NCBI RefSeq assembly: GCF_051967035.1
Contig: NZ_JBQCKK010000001.1
Coordinates: 248,001-312,000 of the forward strand
Source: Brevibacillus sp051967035
Lineage (GTDB): Bacteria > Bacillota > Bacilli > Brevibacillales > Brevibacillaceae
Reading direction: 5' to 3'
Length of the DNA: 64,000 nucleotides
Each line of letters starts with the position of its first letter. The stretch's first letter is position 1. The translations under genes were made by a program, and so were the position numbers. This document shows, piece after piece, positions 17,111 to 25,432 of the stretch. Under the pieces are notes generated by a model that saw only the letters and a program-made list of their open reading frames with translations, had not been told where the DNA came from and did not search any database.

Positions 17111-18115
17111 ATGTTGGAAAGTGGATTGATACCTCTCATATTTATGGTGGCGGTCATCATCGTAGCCCTCTCGATTTTCTTCTCGTTTGTTCCCGTGATG
17201 CTCTGGATTTCCGCTCTCGCGTCGGGCGTGAATGTCGGAATTATTACGCTCGTCGCGATGCGTCTTCGCCGCGTCGTTCCGTCGCGCATCGTGAATCCGC
17301 TCATCAAGGCGCGCAAAGCCGGCCTGCAGCTGGATACCAACCAGTTGGAGAGCCACTACCTGGCAGGCGGTAACGTAGACCGTGTCGTGGACGCGCTGGT
17401 CGCTGCGCAGCGTGCAGATATTCCGCTCGGGTTCGAGCGAGCTGCCGCAATTGACCTGGCAGGACGCGACGTCCTGGAAGCGGTACAGATGAGTGTAAAC
17501 CCGAAAGTCATTGAAACGCCAGTCGTAGCAGCCATGGCCAAAGACGGTATCGAGCTGCGCACAAAAGCGAAAGTGACTGTACGCGCCAACATTGACCGTC
17601 TGGTCGGTGGAGCGGGGGAAGAAACCGTTATCGCCCGTGTCGGGGAAGGGATTGTTTCGACAATCGGGTCGTCCGCCAGCCACAAGGACGTATTGGAAAA
17701 TCCGGATCTCATCTCCAAAACCGTCCTGAACAAAGGCCTGGATGCAGGAACCGCATTTGAAATTCTCTCCATTGATATCGCGGACGTCGATGTCGGCAAA
17801 AATATCGGGGCGCAGCTGCAAACCGACCAGGCCGAAGCAGACAAGCGCATCGCCCAGGCCAAAGCGGAAGAGCGCCGGGCGATGGCGGTTGCCCAGGAGC
17901 AGGAAATGATCGCTCGCGTACAGGAAATGAAAGCGAAAGTAGTAGAAGCGGAAGCGCAGGTTCCGCTTGCATTGGCAGAAGCGCTGACCAGCGGCAAAAT
18001 GGGCGTCATGGATTACTACAACCTGCAAAACATTGTAGCAGATACGCAAATGCGCCAATCGTTCGGGCATTCGGGAGACAAACAGGACCCTGACTCGCCT
18101 GACAAGAAAGAGTAA
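17111..18115 (+). CDS. floA: Flotillin-like protein FloA
   Basis: FloA (YqfA) scaffolds membrane microdomains with NfeD. The 334 residues have an N-terminal membrane segment (about 8-40), the flotillin/SPFH region with ARKAGLQLDTNQLESHYLAGGNV (a shorter match is QLESHYLAGG, about 78), and a long alanine/glutamate-rich coiled coil (about 235-290) before a conserved QNIVADTQMRQS segment. Length and sequence match the family throughout. AAAGGAG precedes the ATG, 15 bp after nfeD. It should be induced together with nfeD under sigma-W-type stress, in line with the B. subtilis operon. Confidence 0.97.
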   Translation: MLESGLIPLIFMVAVIIVALSIFFSFVPVMLWISALASGVNVGIITLVAMRLRRVVPSRIVNPLIKARKAGLQLDTNQLESHYLAGGNVDRVVDALVAAQRADIPLGFERAAAIDLAGRDVLEAVQMSVNPKVIETPVVAAMAKDGIELRTKAKVTVRANIDRLVGGAGEETVIARVGEGIVSTIGSSASHKDVLENPDLISKTVLNKGLDAGTAFEILSIDIADVDVGKNIGAQLQTDQAEADKRIAQAKAEERRAMAVAQEQEMIARVQEMKAKVVEAEAQVPLALAEALTSGKMGVMDYYNLQNIVADTQMRQSFGHSGDKQDPDSPDKKE

Positions 18116-18126
18116 GGGTGAACGGC

Positions 18127-18633
18127 ATGGACGATCTCCTGGATCTCCTCGTTGACTTGTTTGGCTGGCTTCTGCCTCTGATTGGAAAGTTCTGGTTTCT
18201 CATTTTGGGCTACTTGGGCTACAAGCTGCTGGGATTGGGCGGCAAAGGCACCGGGAAGAAGATGTCGCAAGGGAGGCCGAACCGCCCCCTTACGCCAGTC
18301 GAGACGCCCTGGGCTAGGCAAGCGCCTGCTGTGTCGGAGGAGCGGAAAACGGTGCGGGCCTCCGCCAGATACGAGCCGGTGGAGCGGGAGGCAGAGTCGA
18401 TGGAAGGCGTCGGCGTAGAGCAGGAATGGGCATTCCCGCAACCTGCGCGTGCTTCGTCTGGTTCTACGATCCGTGTGGCCGCCGCGGCAGCGCAACCGAC
18501 TCCACAGCAAGCGAAGCCGCAGCCTGGGCGCATGGCGGACCCGCGCGAGGGCATGAAGTGGGCGTTGATTTTTGGCGAGCCGCGCTCCAAAACTCCTTAC
18601 TTTGCCGAGCGTTCACGCAAATCGCTCAAGTAA
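18127..18633 (+). CDS. Small membrane protein of the nfeD-floA operon
   Basis: A 168-residue protein with one or two N-terminal membrane helices (residues about 5-38, rich in Leu/Trp/Gly) and then a low-complexity, proline- and alanine-rich cytoplasmic or extracytoplasmic tail. It is in the place of B. subtilis yqfB, the third gene of the sigma-W operon, but the tail shows no domain I recognise. The ATG at 18127 is chosen over a GTG at 18118 because AAGGGTG sits 6 bp before it. It lies 11 bp after floA and a strong terminator follows, so it closes the operon. Confidence 0.72.
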   Translation: MDDLLDLLVDLFGWLLPLIGKFWFLILGYLGYKLLGLGGKGTGKKMSQGRPNRPLTPVETPWARQAPAVSEERKTVRASARYEPVEREAESMEGVGVEQEWAFPQPARASSGSTIRVAAAAAQPTPQQAKPQPGRMADPREGMKWALIFGEPRSKTPYFAERSRKSLK

Positions 18634-18645
18634 GCTCTCGAACCA

Positions 18646-18676
18646 ACAGGTGAACGTCACGTTCGCCTGTTTTTTA
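18646..18676 (+). terminator. Terminator of the nfeD-floA operon
   Basis: An 11-bp perfect stem (ACAGGTGAACG with CGTTCGCCTGT, one G-T) closes a 3-nt loop and runs into TTTTTT. Confidence 0.9.
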
Positions 18677-18799
18677 TGAGTGCCATGCCGACTGCGCCAA
18701 TGGCTTTGTCGAACGATAGGGCTTGTGTTCGCTTTCTTGGTTGACTATTCTGAAAGTATAGAAAATGTTTCCGGTGAGAAGCGGGGTAGGGGACAAGCG

Positions 18800-19006
18800 A
18801 TGAATCAGCAAATCTTTGAGCAAATGGGACGCTTTCGCCAAAAAGTGATTCGGCTTGCCATTTATGAGAAAAAATCCATCTACGAGACAGCCATTGCCTG
18901 CGGGTGCTCTGCGGAAAAAGTCAAGCGCGTCTTGAAAAAATGGAAGACGCTAACGCGAAGCGAACGGCGATGGACCGCCATCCGGGAAAAAGAACAGCAG
19001 CGATAA
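18800..19006 (+). CDS. Small helix-turn-helix-like basic protein
   Basis: A 68-residue, basic protein I cannot name. The central part, SIYETAIACGCSAEKVKRVL (about 26-45), has the spacing of a helix-turn-helix, with a short turn at the CGC and a basic recognition helix, so DNA binding is possible. A weak GGGGAC site precedes ATG 18800. The gene stands alone between two terminators, just ahead of the sporulation genes yqfC and yqfD. A TTGACT at 18741 could be a -35, but no matching -10 is seen at normal spacing. Coding is likely because the frame is isolated and framed by terminators. Confidence 0.6.
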   Translation: MNQQIFEQMGRFRQKVIRLAIYEKKSIYETAIACGCSAEKVKRVLKKWKTLTRSERRWTAIREKEQQR

Positions 19007-19047
19007 ACCTCTGACGCTTGGAAAATCCAGGTGACGGAGGTTTTTTT
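19005..19047 (+). terminator. Terminator after the small HTH-like gene
   Basis: AAACCTC pairs with GAGGTTT, with a second inner stem CTTGG/CCAGG, and is followed by TTTTTT. The stop codon of the small gene overlaps its left arm. Confidence 0.75.
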
Positions 19048-19204
19048 ATCGCCAAGCCCCCTTTTCGCCAGCAATCCGTTCTCAGCTTTGCAAGGACGGT
19101 GATCGGGTTTTGCTATGAATGCCGCGCAGCTCGCTCGCATACGCATAGGTAAGAATGATCTTGGTAGAAAACGGCGCGTGCGCCAGTGGAAGGGGGGCTT
19201 ATCC

Positions 19205-19501
19205 ATGAAGCGTTGGAGCCGCCGTCTGCGCCAATTGGCCGGAGGTGTGTTGGATCTGCCGCAAGATGTGGTCCTGGAAGTCCCGCGAATTACGATGATC
19301 GGTCACCTGCAAATGTACATAGAGAATCATCGCGGCGTGCTGCATTTCAGCGAACACGAGCTGCGCTTGCTCTTGACAAACGGGCAGATGATTGTCTCAG
19401 GCGAACAGCTTGTCATCCGCGCGATATTGCCGGAAGAAGTGCTGCTCGAAGGGAGAATTGGCGGGGTCAAATTTTTGGAGACGGGGCCGCAGGGCTCGTA
19501 G
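19205..19501 (+). CDS. yqfC: Sporulation protein YqfC
   Basis: A 98-residue protein of the YqfC family, conserved in endospore formers and expressed in the mother cell. The family core DLPQDVVLEVPRITMIG (about residues 16-33) and ENHRGVLHFSEHELRLL (about 40-56) are clear. The start at ATG 19205 follows GGAAGGGGGG; the open frame extends upstream without a site. In B. subtilis yqfC-yqfD is sigma-E dependent. A weak sigma-E-like -10 (CATACGCA, 19138) occurs upstream, but no convincing -35. It is followed 26 bp later by yqfD. Confidence 0.93.
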   Translation: MKRWSRRLRQLAGGVLDLPQDVVLEVPRITMIGHLQMYIENHRGVLHFSEHELRLLLTNGQMIVSGEQLVIRAILPEEVLLEGRIGGVKFLETGPQGS

Positions 19502-19527
19502 CATAAAGAAAGGTGGAGACGGCACAT

Positions 19528-20736
19528 ATGCGAAACGGACTCAAGGAATGGGTAGATGGACACATCACCATCACCGTGCGGGGGAAGCGTTTTGAGCGTT
19601 TGCTGAATATGGCCGTACGGGATGGCATCCGAATCTGGAATATTCGCAAGGTGGGGGCGGAGGTGAGCCGCTGCGATATCCTGATTCGCGACTATTTTCG
19701 CTTGCGACCGCTCTTGAGGGAGACAGGCTGTCGCAGCCATGTGGAAAACAGGGAGGGCCTGCCTTTCTGGCTCTTGCGTGTGCGCAGGCGTGCGGGACTG
19801 GCTATCGGCGCGGCTTTGTTTTTTATCGGATTGTACATGCTCTCCTCGTTTGTCTGGAGCGTCGAGGTGACCGGAACCAAGCATATCGATCCGGCGCGGG
19901 TCATCCACGCCGCCGAGCAGATCGGGGTTAAAGAAGGGGCCTGGAAGGTCAAACTAAAAGAACCGCTGCTCTTGCAAAAAGAGCTACTGAGCCTGCTTCC
20001 GGAAGCAGCCTGGGTCGGCATCGACATCCAGGGCACGAAGGTCAGGCTGCAGGTGGTGGAAAAAGAAGCGCCTGTTAAGCCGCTTGCGACGGGGCCGCGC
20101 CATCTCGTGGCCAAGAAGCGGGCGGTGATCCATAAAATTCTCCCCGAAGTGGGCAAAAGCCAGGTGACGAACAACCAGCTCGTGGAAAAAGGACAGGTGC
20201 TCATCTCCGGCATCATCGGCAACGAAGAGCGGCAACAGGCTGTTTCCGCGCGGGGCAAGGTGCAAGGAGAGGTCTGGTATGTCAGCAATACGGCGGTTCC
20301 GCTGAAGCAGACGCTCTATCGGCTGACCGGAGAGCAAGAGGAGCGGCAGTATTTGCTCGTAGGGCCGTACGCGATTCAGGTTTGGCCGTTCAACAAGCAA
20401 GAGTTCGCCGACGCCCGGACCGAAGAAAAACGGTTCGTCCCCTCCTATGCCGGGTACACGTCGCCGGTTGGCTGGAAGACCGTCACGTACAGGCAAATCG
20501 AGCCGAGTACGAGGCAGTTGAGCATCGAAGAGGCGACAGAGACAGCGAAAAAGTTTGCCAGGGCAGACATTTTGCAAAAAGCCGGCAAAGATGCGTTCAT
20601 TCAAGACGAAAAAGTTTTGCACGTCACCGCAGACAATGGTAAAGTTTACGTAAGCATTCATTTTTCCGTCATCGAAGACATTGCCGTTGAACAGCCGATC
20701 ATCCCTCAGGCACCCGTGAACAATGGCAATCCGTGA
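19528..20736 (+). CDS. yqfD: Sporulation protein YqfD
   Basis: A 402-residue sporulation protein. The N-terminal 80 residues are soluble (beginning MRNGLKEWVDGHITI), a single membrane helix follows (about 92-112), and the long C-terminal part is extracytoplasmic, with the family motifs TGTKHIDPARV and PLLLQKELLSLLPEAAWVG (about 150). It is needed for efficient sporulation in the mother cell in B. subtilis, but its biochemical role is not known. The ATG at 19528 is preferred because AAAGGTGGAG is properly spaced; the GTG at 19513 is part of that site. It precedes phoH in the conserved order. Confidence 0.94.
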   Translation: MRNGLKEWVDGHITITVRGKRFERLLNMAVRDGIRIWNIRKVGAEVSRCDILIRDYFRLRPLLRETGCRSHVENREGLPFWLLRVRRRAGLAIGAALFFIGLYMLSSFVWSVEVTGTKHIDPARVIHAAEQIGVKEGAWKVKLKEPLLLQKELLSLLPEAAWVGIDIQGTKVRLQVVEKEAPVKPLATGPRHLVAKKRAVIHKILPEVGKSQVTNNQLVEKGQVLISGIIGNEERQQAVSARGKVQGEVWYVSNTAVPLKQTLYRLTGEQEERQYLLVGPYAIQVWPFNKQEFADARTEEKRFVPSYAGYTSPVGWKTVTYRQIEPSTRQLSIEEATETAKKFARADILQKAGKDAFIQDEKVLHVTADNGKVYVSIHFSVIEDIAVEQPIIPQAPVNNGNP

Positions 20737-20777
20737 CGCTATATTGCTGAGAACCGTTGCAAGGAGATGGAAGCCTG

Positions 20778-21749
20778 TTGCACGTACAAGATGAGGTAAG
20801 AATCCCGTTTTCAGATGCATCTGAGGCCCTGCTTTTGTTTGGACCGCACGACGCGTACCTAAAGCTGATCGAGGAAAAAAGCACGGCCCGAATCATGACC
20901 CGCGAAGGCGAACTGGTCATCAGCGGCGACAAGCCCGAAGTGGAAAAGCTGACGGAGCTGATCGGCATTTTGTTGCAGCTGATCCGCAGAGGAATTGCCT
21001 TGTCCGAGCGCGACATTTCGTATGCGATGATGCTCGTCGGCCGGGGAGAAGCAGCGCAACTGCTGGATGTTTACGATGAGGAAGTGGCACGCACCCAGCG
21101 CGGAAAGGTGATCCGGGCCAAAACGCTCGGCCAACGTCACTATTTGTCCGCGATCAAGAAGCACGACATCGTCTTCGGAATCGGACCAGCCGGAACGGGA
21201 AAAACGTATTTGGCCGTGGTCACAGCGGTCACCGCGCTGAAAAATGGACGCGTCAAACGGATCGTTCTTACCAGACCGGCTGTCGAAGCGGGAGAAAGTC
21301 TTGGATTTTTGCCTGGCGATCTGCAGGAAAAGGTAGACCCGTATTTGCGTCCGCTCTACGACGCCTTGTATGACATGCTGGGCACCGAGCAGGTGGCCAA
21401 AATGATGGAGCGCGGACTGATTGAAGTCGCACCGCTCGCGTACATGCGCGGCCGTACCCTCGAAGACTCGTTTGTCATTTTGGACGAGGCGCAAAATACC
21501 ACGCCCGAGCAAATGAAAATGTTTTTGACCAGGCTTGGGTTCGGGTCCAAAATGGTGATTACGGGCGACGTGACACAGGTTGACTTGCCCAAAGGCAAAA
21601 AGTCCGGGCTGCGTGAAGCGGAGCGGATTTTGAACCGGATCCCGGATGTTGCCTTCATTCATTTCCAGGAAGGGGATGTCGTGCGACACAGCCTGGTGCA
21701 AAAGATCATCGCGGCCTACGCCAAGGAAGAAGTCGATCACGGCTATTGA
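20778..21749 (+). CDS. phoH: PhoH-family ATPase (YbeZ-like)
   Basis: A 323-residue PhoH-like P-loop ATPase. Walker A is GPAGTGKTYLA (about residue 135) and Walker B is VILDEAQNTTPEQMK (about 235), with the conserved GDVTQVDLP after it. It works beside the RNase YbeY, probably in RNA or ribosome metabolism. No ATG fits; TTG 20778 is taken as the start because AAGGAG lies upstream and the protein then aligns with the usual start (a small beta region ending LLLFGPHDAYL). A spacing of about 11 bp makes this start a little uncertain. ybeY follows after 34 bp. Confidence 0.94.
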   Translation: MHVQDEVRIPFSDASEALLLFGPHDAYLKLIEEKSTARIMTREGELVISGDKPEVEKLTELIGILLQLIRRGIALSERDISYAMMLVGRGEAAQLLDVYDEEVARTQRGKVIRAKTLGQRHYLSAIKKHDIVFGIGPAGTGKTYLAVVTAVTALKNGRVKRIVLTRPAVEAGESLGFLPGDLQEKVDPYLRPLYDALYDMLGTEQVAKMMERGLIEVAPLAYMRGRTLEDSFVILDEAQNTTPEQMKMFLTRLGFGSKMVITGDVTQVDLPKGKKSGLREAERILNRIPDVAFIHFQEGDVVRHSLVQKIIAAYAKEEVDHGY

Positions 21750-21783
21750 TAAATCGCGTTTGTCAAAAGGAGATTGTTCATCT

Positions 21784-22263
21784 GTGCTATCTGTAGAAAT
21801 CCTCCATGAAGAAATCGAACCGCTTGAGGAAAGCCTGCAAAAACTGCTGACCGACTGCCTCGAAGCTTGCGCAAAGCTGGAGGACGTAGAGGGAGAAGTC
21901 GTCGTGACGCTGGTTACCAACGAGCGGATTCATGAGCTGAACCGCGACTATCGCGGCGTGGATCGTCCGACAGACGTTTTGTCCTTCGCCATGAATGAGC
22001 CGGGGGAGGGCGAAATGGAAATCTTCTTCGACGAGAGCGAAGCGGACGAAGTACCCAACATGCTGGGAGACATTATCATCTCGGTGCAAAAAGCGCGTGA
22101 GCAAGCCGAGGAATACGGTCACTCCTTCGAAAGAGAGCTGGGCTTTCTCGCTGTGCATGGCTTTCTCCATCTGCTCGGCTACGATCACGGTACGCCGGAA
22201 GAGGAGAAAGAGATGTTTTCCCGTCAAGAGAAAGTATTGGAGCAAATCGGCTTGACGAGGTAG
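21784..22263 (+). CDS. ybeY: Endoribonuclease YbeY (16S rRNA maturation)
   Basis: YbeY is a zinc-dependent single-strand endoribonuclease for 16S rRNA 3'-end maturation and ribosome quality control. The 159-residue protein carries the metal site AVHGFLHLLGYDH (HxxxH plus a third His, about residue 125-137) and the conserved NRDYRGVDRPTDVLSF (about 55-70). The start is GTG 21784, with AAAGGAG 10 bp before it. It lies between phoH and dgkA, 9 bp before the latter, as in other Bacilli. Confidence 0.97.
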   Translation: MLSVEILHEEIEPLEESLQKLLTDCLEACAKLEDVEGEVVVTLVTNERIHELNRDYRGVDRPTDVLSFAMNEPGEGEMEIFFDESEADEVPNMLGDIIISVQKAREQAEEYGHSFERELGFLAVHGFLHLLGYDHGTPEEEKEMFSRQEKVLEQIGLTR

Positions 22264-22272
22264 GCGATCACG

Positions 22273-22644
22273 TTGAAGGCATTCCACAGACTGGCGAAAA
22301 GCTTCGGCTACGCCTTGCAAGGAATTGCGTATACCGTAAAGACTCAGCGAAACATGCAAATCCACGTAGCCGCTGCTGTACTTGTACTGGCGGCGGCATG
22401 GTGGCTGCACATCCCCCGCAGCGATGTTTTGCTGGTCTTTTTTTCTATCGCGCTGGTATTTTCACTGGAGCTGGCGAATACGGCGGTAGAGGCAGTCGTC
22501 GATCTCGCCTCCCCGGACTGGCACGAAAAGGCGAAAATCGCCAAGGATGCGTGCGCAGGGGCTGTGCTGGTGGCGGCGATTTTGTCTGTCATCATTGGCA
22601 TCGCTGTCTTCGGGCCGCCTTTGCTGCAAAAAATAGCGGGCTAG
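22273..22644 (+). CDS. dgkA: Diacylglycerol/undecaprenol kinase family protein
   Basis: A 123-residue membrane kinase with three helices. The signature ELANTAVEAVVDLASP (about residues 74-89) and the N-terminal amphipathic segment are typical. In Gram-positive bacteria this family phosphorylates undecaprenol, recycling the lipid carrier of cell-wall synthesis, rather than diacylglycerol. The start is TTG 22273, after GAGGTAGG. It follows ybeY by 9 bp and is the last of that close group; a 170-bp gap then precedes cdd. Confidence 0.95.
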   Translation: MKAFHRLAKSFGYALQGIAYTVKTQRNMQIHVAAAVLVLAAAWWLHIPRSDVLLVFFSIALVFSLELANTAVEAVVDLASPDWHEKAKIAKDACAGAVLVAAILSVIIGIAVFGPPLLQKIAG

Positions 22645-22814
22645 CCCGAGGCAGGTCTCAGGCGGGACTTGGCCTAGCCTTCGTCTATCCCACCGACCGG
22701 ACGAGCCTTTGGGGAAAGGGCATGACGTCTGGTCTCTTGGCGTCCCTTCGGCGGGAGGACGGGCGTGTTTCTTTGACAATCGTGGTAGAGACTACGCATA
22801 AGAGGATGATGAGA

Positions 22815-23213
22815 ATGGATAAGCAAGCGTTACTGGCAAAAGCCATTGAAGCAAGGGAGCTGGCGTACGTGCCGTACTCCAAGTTTCAGGTAGGAGCGGC
22901 GCTGTTGTGCGAGAGCGGCAACGTATACCTCGGCGGCAATATCGAAAATGCGGCGTACTCGCTGTGCAACTGCGCGGAGCGTACCGCCCTGTTCAAGGCG
23001 TTTTCCGAGCGGGATCGCACTTACAAGGCTCTGGCGGTGGCAGCAGATACGCCGGGGCCGGTGTCTCCGTGCGGCGCTTGCCGTCAGGTGATCGCCGAGC
23101 TGTGCCCACCGGACATGCCGGTGTATTTGACCAACCTCAAAGGGGACGTGGAGGAAACGACAGTATCTGCCCTGTTGCCAGGGGCATTTTCCAAGGAGGA
23201 TTTACGTGGATAA
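22815..23213 (+). CDS. cdd: Cytidine deaminase
   Basis: Cdd converts cytidine and deoxycytidine to uridine and deoxyuridine for pyrimidine salvage. The 132 residues carry the zinc and proton-shuttle motif NCAERTALF (Cys plus Glu, about 53-60) and the second zinc motif SPCGACRQV (about 86-94). ATG 22815 is chosen because AGAGG is about 9 bp upstream; three in-frame ATGs lie within 10 bp. A TTGACA at 22773 lies upstream, but its -10 is poor. The end overlaps era by 8 bp, which suggests coupled translation. Confidence 0.97.
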   Translation: MDKQALLAKAIEARELAYVPYSKFQVGAALLCESGNVYLGGNIENAAYSLCNCAERTALFKAFSERDRTYKALAVAADTPGPVSPCGACRQVIAELCPPDMPVYLTNLKGDVEETTVSALLPGAFSKEDLRG

Positions 23214-24123
23214 CCGCAAGACCAAAAAGTCATTCAAATCAGGGTTCGTCTCGATTGTCGGCAGACCGAACGTGGGCAAATCGACGCTCTTGAATCACAT
23301 CGTCGGTCACAAGATCGCGATCATGTCGAACAAGCCGCAAACGACCCGCAACAAAATTACCGCTGTGCATACGACGGAAGAAGGACAGATCATCTTCCTC
23401 GATACGCCAGGCATTCACAAGCCGCAGTCCAAGCTCGGCAACTACATGGTGTCGGTTGCGGAAAACACGCTGAACGAGGTCGACCTCGTGCTGTTCGTGG
23501 TAGACGCGACCGAGAAGCGCGGCGCAGGCGACGATTACATCATCGAACGGCTGAAGCAGGTGAAGACCCCGGTATTTTTGGTTATCAACAAAATCGACAA
23601 GGTGCATCCGGAAGCGTTGCTGCCGATCATTGACGACTATCGCAAACAGTACGATTTCAAGCAGATCGTGCCGATCTCGGCGCTTCAGGGCAACAACACC
23701 GGCGCGTTGACAGAGGCGATCATGGGCGAAATGGAAGAAGGCCCGATGTTCTACCCGGCCGACCAGGTGACCGATCACCCCGAGCGCTTTGTGGTAGCGG
23801 AGCTGATTCGCGAAAAGGTATTGCATCTGACCCGCGAAGAAGTGCCGCATTCCATCGCCGTCGTCGTGGAAGAGATGAAGCGTGGCGAAAACGGGAAAAC
23901 GCTGTACATTTACGCGGCGATCTACGTGGAGCGCGACTCGCAGCGCGGCATTCTGATCGGGCAAAAAGGCCAGATGCTCAAGGAGATCGGCCGCCGGGCC
24001 CGAATCGATATCGAGCGCTTGATGGGCGACCAGGTGTTTCTGGAGCTGTGGATCAAGGTGAAAAAGGACTGGCGCAACCAGGAGCGCATGCTGCGCAACT
24101 TCGGCTTTTACGACGAGGAATAG
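23206..24123 (+). CDS. era: GTPase Era
   Basis: Era is an essential GTPase that binds 16S rRNA during small-subunit assembly. The 305 residues show G1 GRPNVGKSTL (about residue 19), G3 DTPGIHKP (about 66), G4 NKID (about 127), and the C-terminal KH domain with GQKGQMLKEIGRRAR (about 250-265). The start is GTG 23206 with AAGGAGGA upstream, inside the end of cdd. It precedes yqzL and recO in the usual Bacillus order. Confidence 0.99.
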   Translation: MDNRKTKKSFKSGFVSIVGRPNVGKSTLLNHIVGHKIAIMSNKPQTTRNKITAVHTTEEGQIIFLDTPGIHKPQSKLGNYMVSVAENTLNEVDLVLFVVDATEKRGAGDDYIIERLKQVKTPVFLVINKIDKVHPEALLPIIDDYRKQYDFKQIVPISALQGNNTGALTEAIMGEMEEGPMFYPADQVTDHPERFVVAELIREKVLHLTREEVPHSIAVVVEEMKRGENGKTLYIYAAIYVERDSQRGILIGQKGQMLKEIGRRARIDIERLMGDQVFLELWIKVKKDWRNQERMLRNFGFYDEE

Positions 24124-24240
24124 GCGGGCTGACGCCCTTTGTTTTCCCTTCGTGTTAATTTTTCCAAGGCATAGAATAACGGGCGCAGGTGATTCTAAGA
24201 AGGAAGTGGATAGACCCGATACAGGAAAGGATGATGCTCC

Positions 24241-24396
24241 ATGCTTCGTGACTTTTCTTGGAGAGTTTTCGCTTCAACCGGTGACATCCATGCTTACCTT
24301 CTCTACCGCGATCACCATCAGGCAGAAGGCACCTCGGAAGACGCGCTGCTTGATCTCGCCCAGGAGGAATTGGGTGACGCGCAGGCATGCTTGTAA
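24241..24396 (+). CDS. yqzL: YqzL-family small protein
   Basis: A 51-residue protein reading MLRDFSWRVFASTGDIHAYL and continuing to a glutamate-rich end. This matches the YqzL pattern (a WxVFxxTGxxxxYLL core) found between era and recO in many Bacilli. Its function is unknown. AAGGA lies before the ATG. Its last 10 bp overlap the start of recO, so recO translation is probably coupled to it. It is easily missed because of its size. Confidence 0.85.
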   Translation: MLRDFSWRVFASTGDIHAYLLYRDHHQAEGTSEDALLDLAQEELGDAQACL

Positions 24397-25160
24397 AGTG
24401 GGAAGGGATTGTCATCCGCAGCGTGGACTATGGCGAGTCCAGCAAAGTGGTGACGTTGTTTACCCGGGAGAACGGCAAGCTGGGCGTGATGGCGCGCGGT
24501 GCCAAAAAGACCAAGAGCCGTCTTGCCGCCGTCTCCCAGTTGTTTTCACACGGGTATTTTCTGTGCAAAACAGGACCTGGAGCCGGAATGCCTGATTTGT
24601 CACAGGGCGACATACTGGATTCGTTTCGGGATATGCGGTATAGCCTGACTGCGACGGCTTATGCCGCTTACATAGCGGAGCTTTTGGACCGATTGACACA
24701 CGAGCGGGAGCCGAATCCTTATCTGTTCCAGCTTCTGCTTCAGACGTTTCACTATCTGGATGAAGGGGTGGACCCGGAAATTCTTTGCCGGATTTTCGAG
24801 ATGAAGATGCTGAGCGTGGCCGGAATTTCTCCGCAACTGTCGGCCTGTGCGAACTGCGGGCAACAGCGGGAACCGTACGTCATCAGCGTGTCGCAAGGCG
24901 GCCTGCTGTGTCGGGCGTGCCAGCCCTCGGACCCGTACGCCTTGACGGTGACGCCTTCTGCCTGGAAGCTCTTGCGGCTGTTCCAGGTATTTGATTTGGA
25001 ACGATTGGGCAACATTGAGGTAAAGCCTGCGACGCGCAACCAGCTCAAGCATGTCATCCGCAGCTTCATGGATGAGCATCTCGATCTGCGGCTGAAAAGT
25101 CGCGCCTTTCTGGAACAGCTGGAGCGAATGGAAAGGATGTCGCAGCCGGACAGCGACTGA
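24387..25160 (+). CDS. recO: DNA repair protein RecO
   Basis: RecO anneals single strands and loads RecA with RecR in recombination repair. The 257 residues have the N-terminal OB fold (MLVKWEGIVIRSVDYGESSK; the shorter VIRSVDYGE is diagnostic), a helical middle domain, and a C-terminal zinc finger: CANCG (about 154) with a second pair CRAC (about 174). The start overlaps the end of yqzL. It is followed at once by the glyQS promoter, whose -35 begins on the base after the stop codon. Confidence 0.97.
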   Translation: MLVKWEGIVIRSVDYGESSKVVTLFTRENGKLGVMARGAKKTKSRLAAVSQLFSHGYFLCKTGPGAGMPDLSQGDILDSFRDMRYSLTATAYAAYIAELLDRLTHEREPNPYLFQLLLQTFHYLDEGVDPEILCRIFEMKMLSVAGISPQLSACANCGQQREPYVISVSQGGLLCRACQPSDPYALTVTPSAWKLLRLFQVFDLERLGNIEVKPATRNQLKHVIRSFMDEHLDLRLKSRAFLEQLERMERMSQPDSD

Positions 25161-25189
25161 TTGACATCCGATTTTCTTTTCGCTATGAT
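25161..25189 (+). promoter_or_regulatory. Sigma-A promoter of the glyQS T-box operon
   Basis: Consensus TTGACA (25161-25166) is separated by 17 bp from TATGAT (25184-25189). It begins directly after the recO stop codon. Confidence 0.85.
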
Positions 25190-25196
25190 AGGTAGC

Positions 25197-25432
25197 AAAC
25201 TTACATATCGAAATGTTGCCATGAAGGAAAAGAGTAGTCGGCCACTGGGTGTTCGTAGCGAACCGGGGAGGGTGCAAGCCCGGTCACCATGCTGATGAAG
25301 GGCGTTCCGGAGCAATTTGGTCTTGACAAGGTGGGCGAAAAACCTTTTCGCCAAGTAGGGTGGAACCGCGAGAATCCTCTCGTCCCTACACTGTTGTGTT
25401 TCAACAGTGTAGCGGCGGGAGGTTTTTATTTT
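25197..25432 (+). ncRNA. Glycine T-box leader of glyQS
   Basis: The leader contains the conserved T-box AGGGTGGAACCGCG (25357-25370), which pairs with the acceptor end of uncharged tRNA. A terminator follows it. Near the base of stem I, the AGTA-containing region (about 25231-25245) includes GGC, a glycine codon (about 25240-25242), the probable specifier. Uncharged tRNA-Gly should favour the antiterminator and allow glyQS expression. T-box and terminator are seen directly; the specifier assignment is inference supported by the downstream genes. Confidence 0.9.
25386..25430 (+). terminator. T-box regulated terminator
   Basis: CTACACTGTTG pairs perfectly with CAACAGTGTAG. Outer bases (CCTC...GAGG) can extend the stem, and TTTTTATTTTT follows. 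It is the conditional terminator of the glyQS leader. Confidence 0.8.

Noticed and set aside
18741..18762. Sigma-A promoter TTGACT/TATAGA before the small HTH-like gene
   Set aside because: The spacing is only 10 bp.
22773..22801. Promoter TTGACA before cdd
   Set aside because: The -35 is perfect, but no acceptable -10 lies at 16-18 bp (GCATAA at best).
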